In this document: positions 13,299 to 25,772 of the stretch, piece after piece
Layout of the letters: each line of letters opens with the position of its first letter
Position numbering within the stretch: position 1 is the first letter of the stretch
Assembly: GCF_910596095.1 (NCBI RefSeq)
Contig: NC_056545.1
Location: forward strand, 28,481,067 to 28,545,066
DNA length: 64,000 bases
From: Thunnus maccoyii
Lineage: Eukaryota; Chordata; Actinopteri; Scombriformes; Scombridae
Direction of reading: 5' to 3'
The notes under the pieces: generated by a model
Seen by the model: only the letters and a program-made list of their open reading frames with translations
Databases searched by the model: none
What the model was told of the DNA's origin: nothing
Program-made: the position numbers and the translations under genes

Positions 13299-13364
13299 GA
13301 TATCCCTGAGTCAGGAGGGGTGTGGGGGGGTCACTGGGGGGAGCTGCTGGGTCAGAAGACTCTC
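13299..13364 (-). other. slc8a2: 5' UTR part of slc8a2 exon carrying the start codon
   Basis: Upstream of the ATG the minus strand has a pyrimidine-rich acceptor (TTTCTCCAG) ending at 13365, so the transcript probably enters this exon by splicing and at least one non-coding exon lies further upstream. A second acceptor-like CAG occurs about 8 bases before the ATG. Which acceptor is used cannot be decided from sequence. Confidence 0.45.
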
Positions 13365-13689
13365 CTGGAGAAACAGAGGAAGGTGCATTTAAGAAAAACA
13401 TACAATAGGGGGCAACAGATTTACAGCACATACGTGTTAGTTTAGCTTTTGATAAGCGTTCTAAATGAAAACTAAGTACAATTAGATGTTTTATCAGTTG
13501 TGATACTGGTTTAAAAAGAAACGCATGAGAGAAGCAGTGAAGTCCACTATCAGTGCTAGAAGTCGATAATGATGTAACCATGTGTTTGATCAGATGTGCC
13601 TCACATTCCAAGATTTTATTAAGTTTTTTTACATTACACTTCATAATTTATTGTAAGAACAGTTTCATGTGATCAAAAATGCCCCTATG

Positions 13690-13915
13690 ATAAAAACAGA
13701 AATATCACTTTCTTGCCGAGAGTTAAATGAGAAGTTTGTAACCACTCTCATATTTGTCTGTTCAGTATGTCACTGATATGCCAGCAACTGGTTAGCTTAG
13801 CTTAACATAAAGACTGGAAACAGGGGGAAACAGTTTTTGGCGGAATCGGTCACCTTGTTCATCTGTGTCCCCGTTTTAAGTCTTTATACTAAGCTAACCA
13901 GTTGCTGGCTCCAAC
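13690..13915. repeat. Palindromic fish MITE-like repeat (copy 2)
   Basis: Shares the GGTTAGCTTAGCTTAACATAAAGACTGGAAACAGG-type arm with the copies at 4.2 and 54.8 kb. A perfect 21-bp inverted repeat is formed by 13780-13800 and 13889-13909 (GCCAGCAACTGGTTAGCTTAG and its complement). Confidence 0.7.
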
Positions 13916-16900
13916 TTACTAGTAACTATTCCTATCACATACTGTATGTACAAATGGAAATTACATAACATTAATATGTGTAAGGGTTTCAGACACTCAT
14001 CTTAGCCTCTGTTAGAGGCTACTGTAATCATTTAGCTAAGAGACCCATTTAATTGCAGATTTTCCAAGAACCAACATGAAATGTAACAATGCCCAAAAAG
14101 GGATAAATTCTTACACTTTCATGAGCTCACCTTTTGTGTAAAAATTCACAAAAAAACATTAGGACACTGGTGGTAAAACAGTTCTGCACACAGTGATAAA
14201 GTGAGTGATGAAGAGTGAAATATAAAGTGAAATTCTCACTTGAGGCACCATCTCGTCATCCTGTAAAACTAAAATCTAAACCTACTACACCAGTTCCATG
14301 AATAATTTGAGTATTACATGTGCATTTCTATCACTTGCCAAAAGTCGTGTTCCCTTCCTACGTCCTCCAACCCAGCAAGTGATGATGAGTCTGCACTGAC
14401 TAATGCACACACCCGCTCATACTGTTTCAGGGTTCTCTCTTAGGACTGTCCTGCACAGTAAAATGGTAAATGATAGATGGTAAATGCAGGTTGCTTTGTT
14501 GTTTTTTTACAATAGCCACCAATACAAAGGCTTCTTACAGCATATCCAAATGACCTCTGATAAGCTAAAGCCAGGTTGTTAAGTCATACAGCTCCATTGG
14601 TTATCATTCTTTTGTGGTAAGAATAACTAAGCACTCAGACAGTCTTCTTCTGCCTGCAGCTCTGTGTCAAACTTAGAGACTGAAAAGTCTCCTGAGAATC
14701 AGTTACTATTGGACCCGATGGACAGTTGTCAGAAAATGTTGACATGATACCTAAAAAAATGATAAAAGCATTTGGTAAATATTCTAATTCACCTAATATG
14801 AAGAATCATTAATCACTGCAATTAATGAGCTACTTTTTTATTATCCTCATCATTGTCACTTAGACTAACATTAACCTGTCACTGTCTTCCTTGACACCCA
14901 TCACTATTAAGCTGCATAGGTAACCCTTGCGTGTGCTACCATGACTTATTTATTGGCTATTACAGGTCTTATGACTAATCACTACTGCTTTCAAATACCA
15001 GTCTAACATTGCTCCCTATCAAGACAATCATTTTTTGACATAATTCCATACTGTGATACAATGACTTTAAAAATCACCTAATTACTAACCACAGCCAAGA
15101 GAGTTCATAGTAACTGAACAGTGTAGATACTTAAATTTATAAAGTATTATCATGATATTTTTGAAAAGTAAGAGTTATATTAGAGCACTTAATAGTGTGT
15201 GTTTTGGATTAAAGAGAGCTTAATAAATTAGGCAGTAAGGCCGTTTACAGTGTGAGCTCATCTGGGGATGTATGGGTGTGAGTACAGCACAGTGGTAAAA
15301 AGCTTTCGGGCTCTAACCTCCTGGGCCTGCCGCCTCCACTCCCCCTCCACAGGTGACACTGCACTATTGTGCATTGTGAGTTGAAACAGATACTGGGGTG
15401 CTGCATCTTTGATGCAGCCGGAGCTCTGCCAGCTCATTATGGAGTTGTGATTCAGAAACACAGCCCAGAGGGCCACCGCATCGCATTTCACTTTCCAAGG
15501 CCTGCTATGGTTACCACGACCTCAGACAGAGGGCCACCTTATACCAACGGGTGCTGAGGGGGGGAGGAACACCAAAAATAACTTCCTCAATGTTCATATT
15601 TGGAAAACAATAGTCCACAAGTAACAAAGTTATGGGCACTGATAAAAGTAACAAAAACATCTCATTTTAAAATCAATTCTTATTTGATGGTCATAATTCC
15701 AGTATTGGTGGGTCCTACTGACAGAGCAGCCTTGTTTTTACCATGGTGGTCAACATCGTCACATGAAACCAGCAATATGCATTTAATACACACAGACAAA
15801 TACTCAACACACCACTTAAACAAAAAAGCATTCTCTAACTGCATGTATTATCTTGGAAAGAGTCTCACACCTGTGGGACACGCTTAAGATCCAAATGCAG
15901 ATTTCATCTATGTGGTGTATTTTTCTTGCAGATGATCTGTAGAATGGAGCAGAGCCACAAAGGGCAATACATGAGAACTAGCTAATCAAGAAGCCAGTGC
16001 TGGAAGAGCTGGATGCATAATTGATCGATGCATTCACCTAAATATAGAAGGATATCGCTTCCTTTCATGTCACCTATAAGCAGCTCTGTAAACATCATTC
16101 AGGAGAGGAGCCTGATGGATTTATCAGCCAGACATAGTTGAGGGAGATAAATTGTCAGATTACTGCCACTCCATGCCCAGACAGATCAGGACTTTCTCTG
16201 CAGTGTCACTGATTCAAGTCTACTGATTGTGCTTCAGAAATAACCAAGAACTTCAATGTGTCACTGCTGCTTTAAAGAATGATCTTATGAAACTATACAG
16301 TATACATTCATGTAAAAAGTTGAGGGTCGCTAACTGATGAAGCACAAAAATATCTCACACTCTCTTCTTACAAGTCTTTCTTGTGCATGTTGGACGGGGG
16401 TCGTGGGGGCGTTGACAAGTCCGTGGTCTCCATTGCCTCTTAGTGCACAGGAACAGTGAACTGGCTGACAGCTCATCTCCCCTTACTGGCTCTGACACGG
16501 CCACTATCCATCAGCACCGCCGATAAGTGATTGCCTGGGATTATCTTACACTGATAGCAGTGCCAGCAAAAAAGCGAGTTAGCACCTTTAACAGTTTAAT
16601 ATTTCCCGCCTGTAGCCTGACAGTGGGGTACTGTTTTGATGAGCCAAGCAACTTTTAACAAGCAGAGATTAATATTTCAGGGATCAATAATATGACATAA
16701 ATGGACTGTTATTTAGAATTGACCTCTGAAGCACAAAACAAGAAGAGTTTGTGAGTCGCTTTTGGGGTCTCCAGCGTCTTTTTTTTACTACTGGTAATCC
16801 CACTTCAACTCCAATGAACCAGTGGATCACATCTGCTCAAGCAGTTCAGTTTACCTGTTTACCAATAGATCATCCATCACTGTCAAATCAGGTAACAAGT

Positions 16901-19496
16901 ACTGTACAATGAATATTTGCATGAAAAGTAATTATCACCTAGAAAACTAGTGTAATCTGGGCATGCAGCTCAGTCTTTTTGTGATTGAATCTACTTGGTC
17001 AAATTTGTAAAAATACTTAAAGTAATAAGTATTGTTCTGTCCAAAAAACTCCATAGACAGTTCATGAATTCAGTCCAATACACAAACATTTTTTGTATGA
17101 AAACTTAACCTCATTATGCCTTAGCAGTGCATTCAGAAGTCTGGACTTAAAGTGTGTCTGTGTTAACACACAGTCTTCCTCAATCACCAATACATCACTG
17201 CATTGACCACGTAGCTTGAACGTCAACCTGTATGCAACTTGACAAGATCACCTCTCCAGCATGTAAACCCTACGCACAGATAAACCAATAACATACTGTG
17301 TATCAGTTTCACAGCCAGCCAATTAAAGCCTGTGTTTGTACTTAATCTAAAACACTTTAGTTATTCAGTAAAGCCTCGCTAAAATTCAGAGAGCACAAGG
17401 TCACACTCATTAGTATAGCATTACTGCAGCTTTCTACCAACTAAAATGTTCATTTATGCATCACACCAGGGACTCCAGCGGCATTCACAGCCTCGTTTCA
17501 AATGGCTTCTACCAAAGATGTCATCTAAGAAAATATAACCCAATGTATGCTAAAAAATCAACATCTGCCAACATGTGTCATTTAGAGGTGAAGCTAAAAC
17601 CCAAAGTCAGCAATCACCAGAGCCAACACCCCTGATCAATTAAGAATCAGACTGACTTTGTAGGCAACCTGAAACAGCTACATCACTTCATTTATTTGTA
17701 GGACATACATATATGTAAAAAACATGTAAAAACTTACCCACAAATACAAAAGACCCATTCTGAGGGTAATATCTGGCTTTTTATTTACTAAATGCTCCAC
17801 TGTGTCGGTTGCTAACTTAGCCTGTCATTTGGTGCTGGTCAGGTAATGTACAGTGGGTTGATCAGATCTTTTTTGATGAAAACAGCTGCTGCTGGAAACA
17901 ACACTGATGAGAGAGCTGAGAGTCAATCAAAACAGTGAAGTTGTAAAACCGAAACAATGAGCTTGAAAGCATTCTGCCATTGATTTTCATTCCAGAGACA
18001 GACAGCCTCGGCCTTCATTTCAAATTCAAGTAGATTCCTTTAAATATATATAGGCCTACTATATATACTGCAAATGCCCTAAAGACTTTTAAATAAAATA
18101 TTCTTTCTATCAAATAAAGAAATACTTCTGTTACTGTTGTTCATGTTAACTAGTTCTGTTTCTGTCACTGTTTGTTCTGAAACTGTTTGTTCTCCCTTTG
18201 TCTCTATGTATCTAAAGTGTCCAATGTTGTATGATGCTAAGATGCTATTGGATGTTCTGAAAGCATTTAGATGGCTGGACAGAAAGACTTCAGGCTCAGG
18301 TTGTGGAGCATCTGTTGGAAATAATCAGATTTCTTTACCCTTGATGATCTTATGAATTCCAGCTCCAAGCAGTTTTCCCTCCAGATGATTCAGTCTTAGA
18401 TTTGAGCATTACAGTATAAAACACACACATTAATGCACAACGGCATCCGTTCAAGTTACACACAAATCGTGGCAGTTAGACTATCTCTCTCTGTTTACAC
18501 TTAAAGTAAAGAAAGGAAAGAGATCCGTCCCTTTAATAAGTAACACAGGGCTTTGGCTTGTTGCTATGGGCCTGTAAATGAACCAGATGAATCAGAGTGT
18601 AAGATAATCCACCTGGCCACACAGACACAGACACACAGACTGATAAAGAATGGGTCAAACCACTAATGTGGCATTAAAGGTTTTGTTTACATTTCTCACT
18701 TTGAATAACACTAGATCGTTACCTTATGGAACACAGCTGAACTCAAACACAACCACCGTTCCCAAATTCCCCATGTTCATATTTTGTTGTTGAAATTCTG
18801 TTTTATTATGTTTTGCTCATTAAAATAACAACATATGTCATTTGAATGCATCCTGTTTACATAGTTATGGGCCCTGATTCTTAGTCGTAAAGGGAGAGCA
18901 GATGCTAACTAGGGTTTGTTAAAGAGTTATCTAGTTGTTTTCATTATGTGATGACATTTTCCACAGAGTAAAGTCTCTGCAAATGTTTAAACGAGTTTAA
19001 AACATTTCACAAACTCAAGTTTAGTCATGTTAGTCACTGGATACAGAACTTAATGCAAGAATGCACTTAAATTTTGACAGAGTGAAGAAACAGATGCATG
19101 CACACAAGTTAATAGACTTCTACTATGAATCAAAATACACAAAAGGAGCTGCAGTATTTAAGACACAGCAGTACTAAAATATGAGTCTTGCAGGTAAAAC
19201 ATGAGACTCATATAGCTGTTTAGTTTAGTGTGAGGCGGCTGCTCTGAAGGTGCGCTTGATTTGACTGTAACTGCAGTAACCAGGCGGAGATAAGCCTCCT
19301 GAATTCACAACCAAATGCTGTCACAACTTTTATTTGCAATGTCCACCGCAGCCTCCACGATCATTGACCAGGAAAGAGGCAGAAAAAAGGCACATAGAGG
19401 CATGAGGGGGAGCACACAGTTAAAGCACCCCAAATAACAATCACTCTGACAAAACACTCAATACAGAGTGAAAAACAAGAGACATCCGCACAGTGA

Positions 19497-19560
19497 AACA
19501 GATGAAAGAGCAGGGGGAGATAACAGATAATTAGAATAGTTATAATTAGAATAAAAAGTT
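19497..19560. repeat. Short dispersed repeat shared with 57604-57665
   Basis: The segment GAAACAGATGAAAG...TAACAGATAATTA.AATAGTTATAA recurs near 57604-57665 inside a mark4 intron at roughly 80 percent identity by eye. Family unknown. Confidence 0.5.
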
Positions 19561-22282
19561 CTCTTTCTCTCTTTCTCAAACTTCAGCATTTGCAGTTGTC
19601 TCTCAAAGCGCTTTAACGTATCTCTGTGCTGAGTGAAGTCACTCAGTGTATAAATTAACTACACTGGCTCAATCAGTACCCAAGAGGAATTAATTGGTTT
19701 TTGAGAGGTCTGTGTAAACGCAGCAGGGGAAAGATAACCCAAGTCGTGCACAGACTCTGTTTCCTCTATGTTCACTGGGTCAAAATTACCATCAATCTGG
19801 ACAGCAGCAGTGCAAGCTCGGCTGAGCACAAGGCTTAGTTTACAGCACGGCGGGCACGCTGCCACGCTGTTCAGTTCCTTGCGTATGGTGATCTACTTTC
19901 AGCTACCATAGTTCATGCACAGCTCAGTTCCTCTGTCCTCGTTATGCCCAGCCCAATGATGAATTTAGGATGTCTATCTACTGTAACTGTCTTCAAGGAT
20001 TTGTCTGTGTGAATTTTACTTTTTTTTGTGGAAAACTTTGCCCTTTGTATATAACACTTACTAAACTCTGCAAAGAAGAGTTCACACTGTCCTGTGATGT
20101 CAAAAAGTGAAAAATGTGACTGTACTGACAGTACTAAGGATTCTGTGGATAAAAAAAGAACACCTTCTTGTTAGCTGCTTGTGCTGCCATAATACAAAGC
20201 TCATGTGGACCGAGAAGAGCAGAAAAGGGACATGATGCCATCAAATTAAAAATCATCCCATTTCAAACTGTTTTTTTTTTAAACAAAGTAACTCAGTTAG
20301 AGGTGAAGTTGATAACCAACTGCTATCTTTTTAAACACACTATATAGCCCAACAAGGGCCCATACCCTCACAATCTCCTATCATGGTATATGGAATTTCA
20401 TACTGCAATATCAATATAATTGTGATCTACAGAAGTAAGTATCCTGGAAACTCAGTGAAGAAACTATTAATGAGTATAATAATAATAAAGGAATATCTAT
20501 TTTTGGCTGATCTAGCAAATTAAATACCTGGCAAATCAGTGTTCCTTGTCGCAAAAATCATATAAAAATCCACATTTCCATTTAGCAATGCTGATAAATT
20601 TTCCTAATCTCATGTTATATATAATATATACCTTACTCCATACATCCAGGGTTAACCATGAATTGTGTACTGTGAAATTTCAGAAGAGACTGGAGACCTC
20701 AGGGGTGATTAGGGAGTTCAAAATCTTTCTTCTTCCCTTATCAGCTTGACTCTAAGGTAAACAATCCACCAATTTCGTCTCTCGTTTCTGTCCCTTGAGT
20801 CACTCTGCCTCTGCTAAAAACATTACACACACTTCCGTTTCCTATAAGATCTCTATGTGTGTGTGTGTGTGTGTGCCTCAGGTGGGCTTACTGTAAAGGA
20901 AGAGGCAGGTGGACAGAGAGAGAGAGGCCGCATGGGGCCGGAGGTGAGTAGGACAGAAAGGGGTTGGTAGACAAACGACTGACAGCCAGCAGACAGCAGC
21001 TCCTGAGGTTTCCATTACCTGAGACACTCTGCCCAGTCACTGGCGGCCCTGTCACCTTAGAAGGAACAGCATTCTCAACTTCAGAATGAACCCAGACAAG
21101 GACACCAGCTATGCAATATTCAGAATACTGTCAGAAACAGCAATAACAGGCAGAATATAAGTGCGTGTACTGCTGGCTGTGAGGAGCAATATGACTGTCA
21201 CGACTTGACCCCAACGAGCAATCACTCATCTATAAGAAGCTTTTTTTCCGATGTGACTCATTGAGGAGAATATATCTAGGCTACTTATTAGCCAGTCTAA
21301 GGTAACATATTGCCTACCTCAAGAATAACACAAATGACGCCAATGGAAAGTTAACACACCACAACACAACATTTACATTTTTTTTTTTTTTTTTTTTTTA
21401 GCATTTCAGATGCACATGTAGTGGTGCCTTTTATTCCTCACCATGAGCGCCTGAATTCAGGGCAACAATCTAGTTTAGAACAACAAAATGTTAACAAAAT
21501 GTGCAGAGGCAGCCAGTGGGCCTGAACACACAATAGACTGGGGAGTCAATGAAAACAAAACAGACTCCCACAGGCACTGACTCTCCTTTCCCAATCGCTC
21601 ACATGCATACACACACACACACATACACACACATACATTCACAGAGAGACTGGTAAATACTATCCGTTACAGCACGTACACTGCTGTAACCTAAAGCGGT
21701 GTTATGATTGTTAGACAAGGTAAAATAAGCAGAAATGAAACTCAACTGTGACTGACAGCTGTGACGTAGATCTACATTATTTCTCTGATCCTGTTGCAGG
21801 AGCTTTTGGCATTCATAAATCAAAAATACTGGCATTATCCATCAATACCAAAATGAGATAGAGTAATCTAATTCACTCAGGGTAAAGAAGAGCCATATAT
21901 AGGTCTTGACTTGCCCCAATCGAGGGGATGAAAAGGTTTCAATAGGGGAGTCTGATCAACTATTCAGTTTTAGCGATTGATCGAAGGGGAAACGTGAGAG
22001 AAACGTGAGGTGTAGTATAGCCCTTTGTCCTGTGGCACCTGCGATGGCGCGCATATCGGTGCCTGTATACAATGCTGCAGCATTGGTTTACTTGAGCCGT
22101 CACATACGTGGGGGGGAGGTTGCATTTCAGGATGAGTGTCAGTGAGCTTTAGTGGTGGAGTGCTTGGATTTAGCTTCGGGAACGCTAACGCATTTTGTCT
22201 TCTTGGGTGCTTAGACGTCACCTAAGATAAGACGGTCCTATAAGACAAAAACTGTACACTGCAAAAAAACCTGTAAAGAGGC

Positions 22283-22570
22283 TTATTATATTATTTTCAC
22301 AATTGATTGATTCCCTGTTTTGTTTTTTTTTATTCTCCATAAAATGTCAATTTGTGAAAAAATTCCCAAAGGCCAAGGTGACATTTACATTTTCAACAAT
22401 CCAAAACCCAAACATGCTGAATTTACAATGAAAAAAAAAAGAAGAAGAAGAAGGGAGATCACATCTGAGAAGCTGAAGAAGCTGAGAAGCAAAAGTTTGG
22501 CATTTTTGTTTAAAAAGTGATTTGAAAGATTAATCAGTTATCAAAATAGTTGCCGATTTATTTTCTATCA
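22283..22570 (+). repeat. Dispersed repeat, copy B (opposite orientation to 10.1 kb copy)
   Basis: The plus strand reads ATTTTCACAATTGATTGATT at the start and ends near AGTTATCAAAATAGTTGCCG. The expected remaining end of the family (GACCAACTAATCAATGAATCGG, TCATTTCAGCTCTA) appears at about 22830-22870. An insertion including a (CA)n tract therefore seems to have split this copy. Confidence 0.55.
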
Positions 22571-23449
22571 TTTCAGTTCAAAATGCTTTATTCATCCCTC
22601 AAGGGGCAATGTGAGGCAAGCAAGTTTGCAAACAAAGTACACATATACGTTTCATTCACACACACACACACACACACACATACTGTGGCTGTTCACATAC
22701 TATGGCTCCAGCCTAAATCCAAACTTCCCTCTGTTTGTTTTATGTATAGGTAATCTAAAACACATTCATGGTGACATTAGGTTAGCGTATGTAATGTATG
22801 TAAATGAATGTTTCTCATTTATTTTCTGTTGACCAACTAATCAATGAATCGGCCAATCATTTCAGCTCTACTAGATCAGCTAAAAGCCAAAAAACAAGTT
22901 TTGTCTTAATACAACAAACACTTTTGTTATTATTGTGTTTAATTATCTCTAATACTATCTGCTACTTGTTCTGTGGTGCTGAAATGAGCCAGACTTCATT
23001 ATAATCCATTCTTAAACTCTCCAGACATGATGGATAAAGACATTTTTATGACATATGAGGAACACAGTATGCTAGAGAGGCATGCATAAATTTAAAAACT
23101 AGAGTAGTGATCATTGTGCTTTTTTTGGATGCGTATCTAAAAAGTGATATATAAGCAATATCATGTGTGTAATCAAATATAATGGATTGGCACTGGGGGG
23201 TGTATCTGCAGTCAACGCCTCCTGTCAACCAACCCTTATCATGCTTGTGGGCAGCCAGTACTGACGTGGACACAAGAGATGGGCCAGCGGGACTCTGTAT
23301 GTGGTGCTGCCAATCTGCTAAATGAATGATGCTTTTATGTCAGTTAAATGTCAGCTCTGAAGTTCAGCCCTTATCAGAAAATGTCAGAGAGAAAGCAGAG
23401 TGATGTTTCAGAAGAAAATTGATGGAGCCTTCTAAGTGTCCAGCAGTAG

Positions 23450-23480
<31 letters not shown>

Positions 23481-24311
23481 CAGTACACACTTCTTAAAAC
23501 ATCCTTGACTTAAAAGTGGAAGTCAAAGGAAACAATCAGAAAAAGCTGTCGTCAAACAAAATAACCAGTTTGAATTGAGGCATACACACATGTGCTGTGC
23601 AGCAGTTTTGTCCAGCATCAACCAAACGTTACATGGCGTGCTATCATCTAGCCTCTATACTGTAGCTCTCTGCTGCCAGTGGTGAGCCACATGAGAAATA
23701 TTCCAACTGTGCAGGTAAACTGAAACATAGACTACATAGTGAAGATTTGGCAGAAATGTCCTGCCATGTCACATTTCAGCCGGCTGTGCCAGTGAACAGT
23801 ATACGTTTACTTTTATAATGTAGAGTATTATTTGTGGCCAAAAAATACATGCTATGAGGGGTTTCACAGGTCAATAGCAATATTTTTTTATAAATTACTA
23901 ATATTTTAGTTATTAATTATCAGACACTTATTTTGTGTTTTGGTCACTTGTACTGTCCACATACTTACAATAGACACTTCCTTTCTGAGCCAATAATAAC
24001 TTCACACTTCCTCCTACAGGATTCTCTCAATGTCTTTTCATGTAGAGGTTCCTATATCCACATTTAACTCTTTCTTTATGGAAAACTTCAAATAACCCGC
24101 TGCACTGCCTAACGTCAGACATTTAAGTCATTAAGTTAAGGTATGAAGGCGTGGTTACCTTCTTGCTACCTGTTTAGCTCAATATCGTAATTAATAGTTT
24201 GTTATCAATCAAAACTACAGATGGGTCACGAGGGCGTAGCCTTTCGCTGTCTCCTAAAATGTGAGTTTATACCCGCCGCACCTGTTCATGATCCTTCCCT
24301 TCGTCTCTTAC

Positions 24312-24407
24312 CTTCTGCTTTATGGCACAGCTCCACCAAAGCCTGGCATTGCTTCTGAAAGTCTGGAAACACACGCCTGGTAAAACTATCCCGGTCTCGA
24401 CACACAG
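24312..24407 (-). other. Candidate minus-strand exon, possibly a 5' exon of slc8a2
   Basis: Bounded on the minus strand by TTCAG and by a strong donor, GAAG followed by GTAAGA. One frame is open throughout (VCRDRDSFTRRVF...ALVELCHKAE) but has no ATG, and I recognise no family. The upstream 24408-24560 is relatively GC- and CpG-rich for the area and could be a promoter. It may be a non-coding first exon of slc8a2, part of an unrecognised gene, or chance. An upstream ATG frame (24505) could only join across a 35-base gap, too short for an intron. Confidence 0.25.
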
Positions 24408-25023
24408 CTGAACTCAGAGAGTGAACTTTCCCATTAACTCACATTGCCGTTAACTCGCGGTGGTGATGCTGCGAGCCCACGCTGCTTGTGACGTGCTGCC
24501 TTCATGGTCTCCTCCTCCCAATTCTCCCTGCTTTGGATATTGAGGGAAGTTGGAAACACGATTCGTTGTGGTCGGAAATAATAACAAAAATATGTGTGTG
24601 GTGCTCCTTGAATATCATACGAAATCAAACGTCAAGAGCTATTTTTTTTCTTCCTGCAGCAAGATGAGATTTGATACTTCATTTAAAAACTTCTATTCCG
24701 AGTTGTTTTCGATAGCACCTGAAGGCAGCATATGAAAGGGAAACTGCGCAACTGCAAACAGATCATTGTGGTAGGTGAAGCAAAGAGTACAGAAGCACAA
24801 TGCATCAAAGCATCAATGTAAGTTCTTTGGGTGAAATGCTTCACCTGCTCTTTGTAAATCGTGTGTGAAGCTGCCACTGTCGTTACTGAACCAGTGCTGG
24901 AATATTTACAATGTATGAAGGAGCAGACTGACGCTACAGTATGGAGAGGACTGATACAGTTAGTCTGAATTTTACAAGTAGGTTATGGCTACTATTTGAT
25001 TAGCTACTGTATATTAGGATAAT

Positions 25024-25772
25024 CAGTGGTGGAAAATAACTAAGTACACTTACTCAAGTACTAGCCTATTAAGTATAATTCTGAGATATTTGTACTTTAC
25101 TTGAGTATTCCCATGTGATGCTACTTTATACTTCCACTCCACTACATTTCAGAGGGAAATATTGTACTTTCTACTCCACTACATTTATTTAACAGCTTTA
25201 GTTGCTTCTCAGATGAAATTTGACACAATGGATAATATAACAAGCTTTTAAAATACAACACATTGTTAAAGATGAAACCAGTGGTTTCCAACCTTTTTGG
25301 CTTTTGACGTCTTACAAAAAGCAGTGTGTAGTCGGGGTCACATTTCACATGTCTATGAGTTGTTAACAGCTCCACCAAATAGTGATTTTTCCCTCTAAAC
25401 TTCTCACATGCTTTCATTTCAATAAATGTTCAAATGATCCAATATTTCAGCAAAAATCAAAGATTAGAGAAAAAGTCCCAGAACTGAAAACAGATTTGTG
25501 TATCAGAACTTTGTTTCTTCATCTTTCCTCTCCCATTAATCATCTCACGACCCCTCAGATTTAGCTGGTGACCCTTTAGAGGGCCCTGAACCCTATGTTG
25601 GGAACCACTGGACTAAACAAGCTAACTGTACATAAAGTAGTTCAAACTATCTCCACCTCCAGCAGCTACAACAGTAACAGTAACAGACTTTTACTCATAA
25701 TAAAGTATGTTTACATTGCTGTATTGGTAATTTTACCTAAGTGAAAGGGTCTGAATATTTCTTCAACCACTG
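25024..25772. mobile_element. hAT-like MITE with perfect 8-bp target duplication
   Basis: The left end is CAGTGGTGGAAAATAACTAAG and the right end, reverse-complemented, is CAGTGGTTGAAG. The element is flanked on both sides by exactly AGGATAAT (25016-25023 and 25773-25780). An 8-bp duplication and CAGTGG-type ends are hallmarks of hAT elements. The interior (ACTTACTCAAGTA, CTCCACTACATTT repeats) is non-coding. It contains a second element at 25279-25610. Confidence 0.88.
25279..25610. mobile_element. hAT-like element nested inside the 25.0 kb element
   Basis: The ends are CAGTGGTTTCCAACCTTTTTGG and, reverse-complemented, CAGTGGTTCCCAACATAGGG. The flanks GATGAAAC and GACTAAAC match at 6 of 8 positions. 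It is 332 bp and non-coding. The nesting shows it arrived after the outer element, although its own target duplication has already diverged. Confidence 0.75.

Noticed and set aside
15258-15557. Overlapping open frames on both strands (77 and 62 codons)
   Set aside because: Neither resembles a protein family or has convincing splice sites; noted only as a possible non-coding element.
19659-19865. 68-codon minus-strand frame in a GC-richer patch
   Set aside because: No homology recognised and no downstream exon; may be regulatory but unsupported as coding.
24443-24628. Minus-strand frame ending in MKAARHKQRGLAASPPRVNG with a GTGAGT donor
   Set aside because: It could be joined to the candidate exon at 24407 only across 35 bases, too short for a vertebrate intron, and no homology was recognised.
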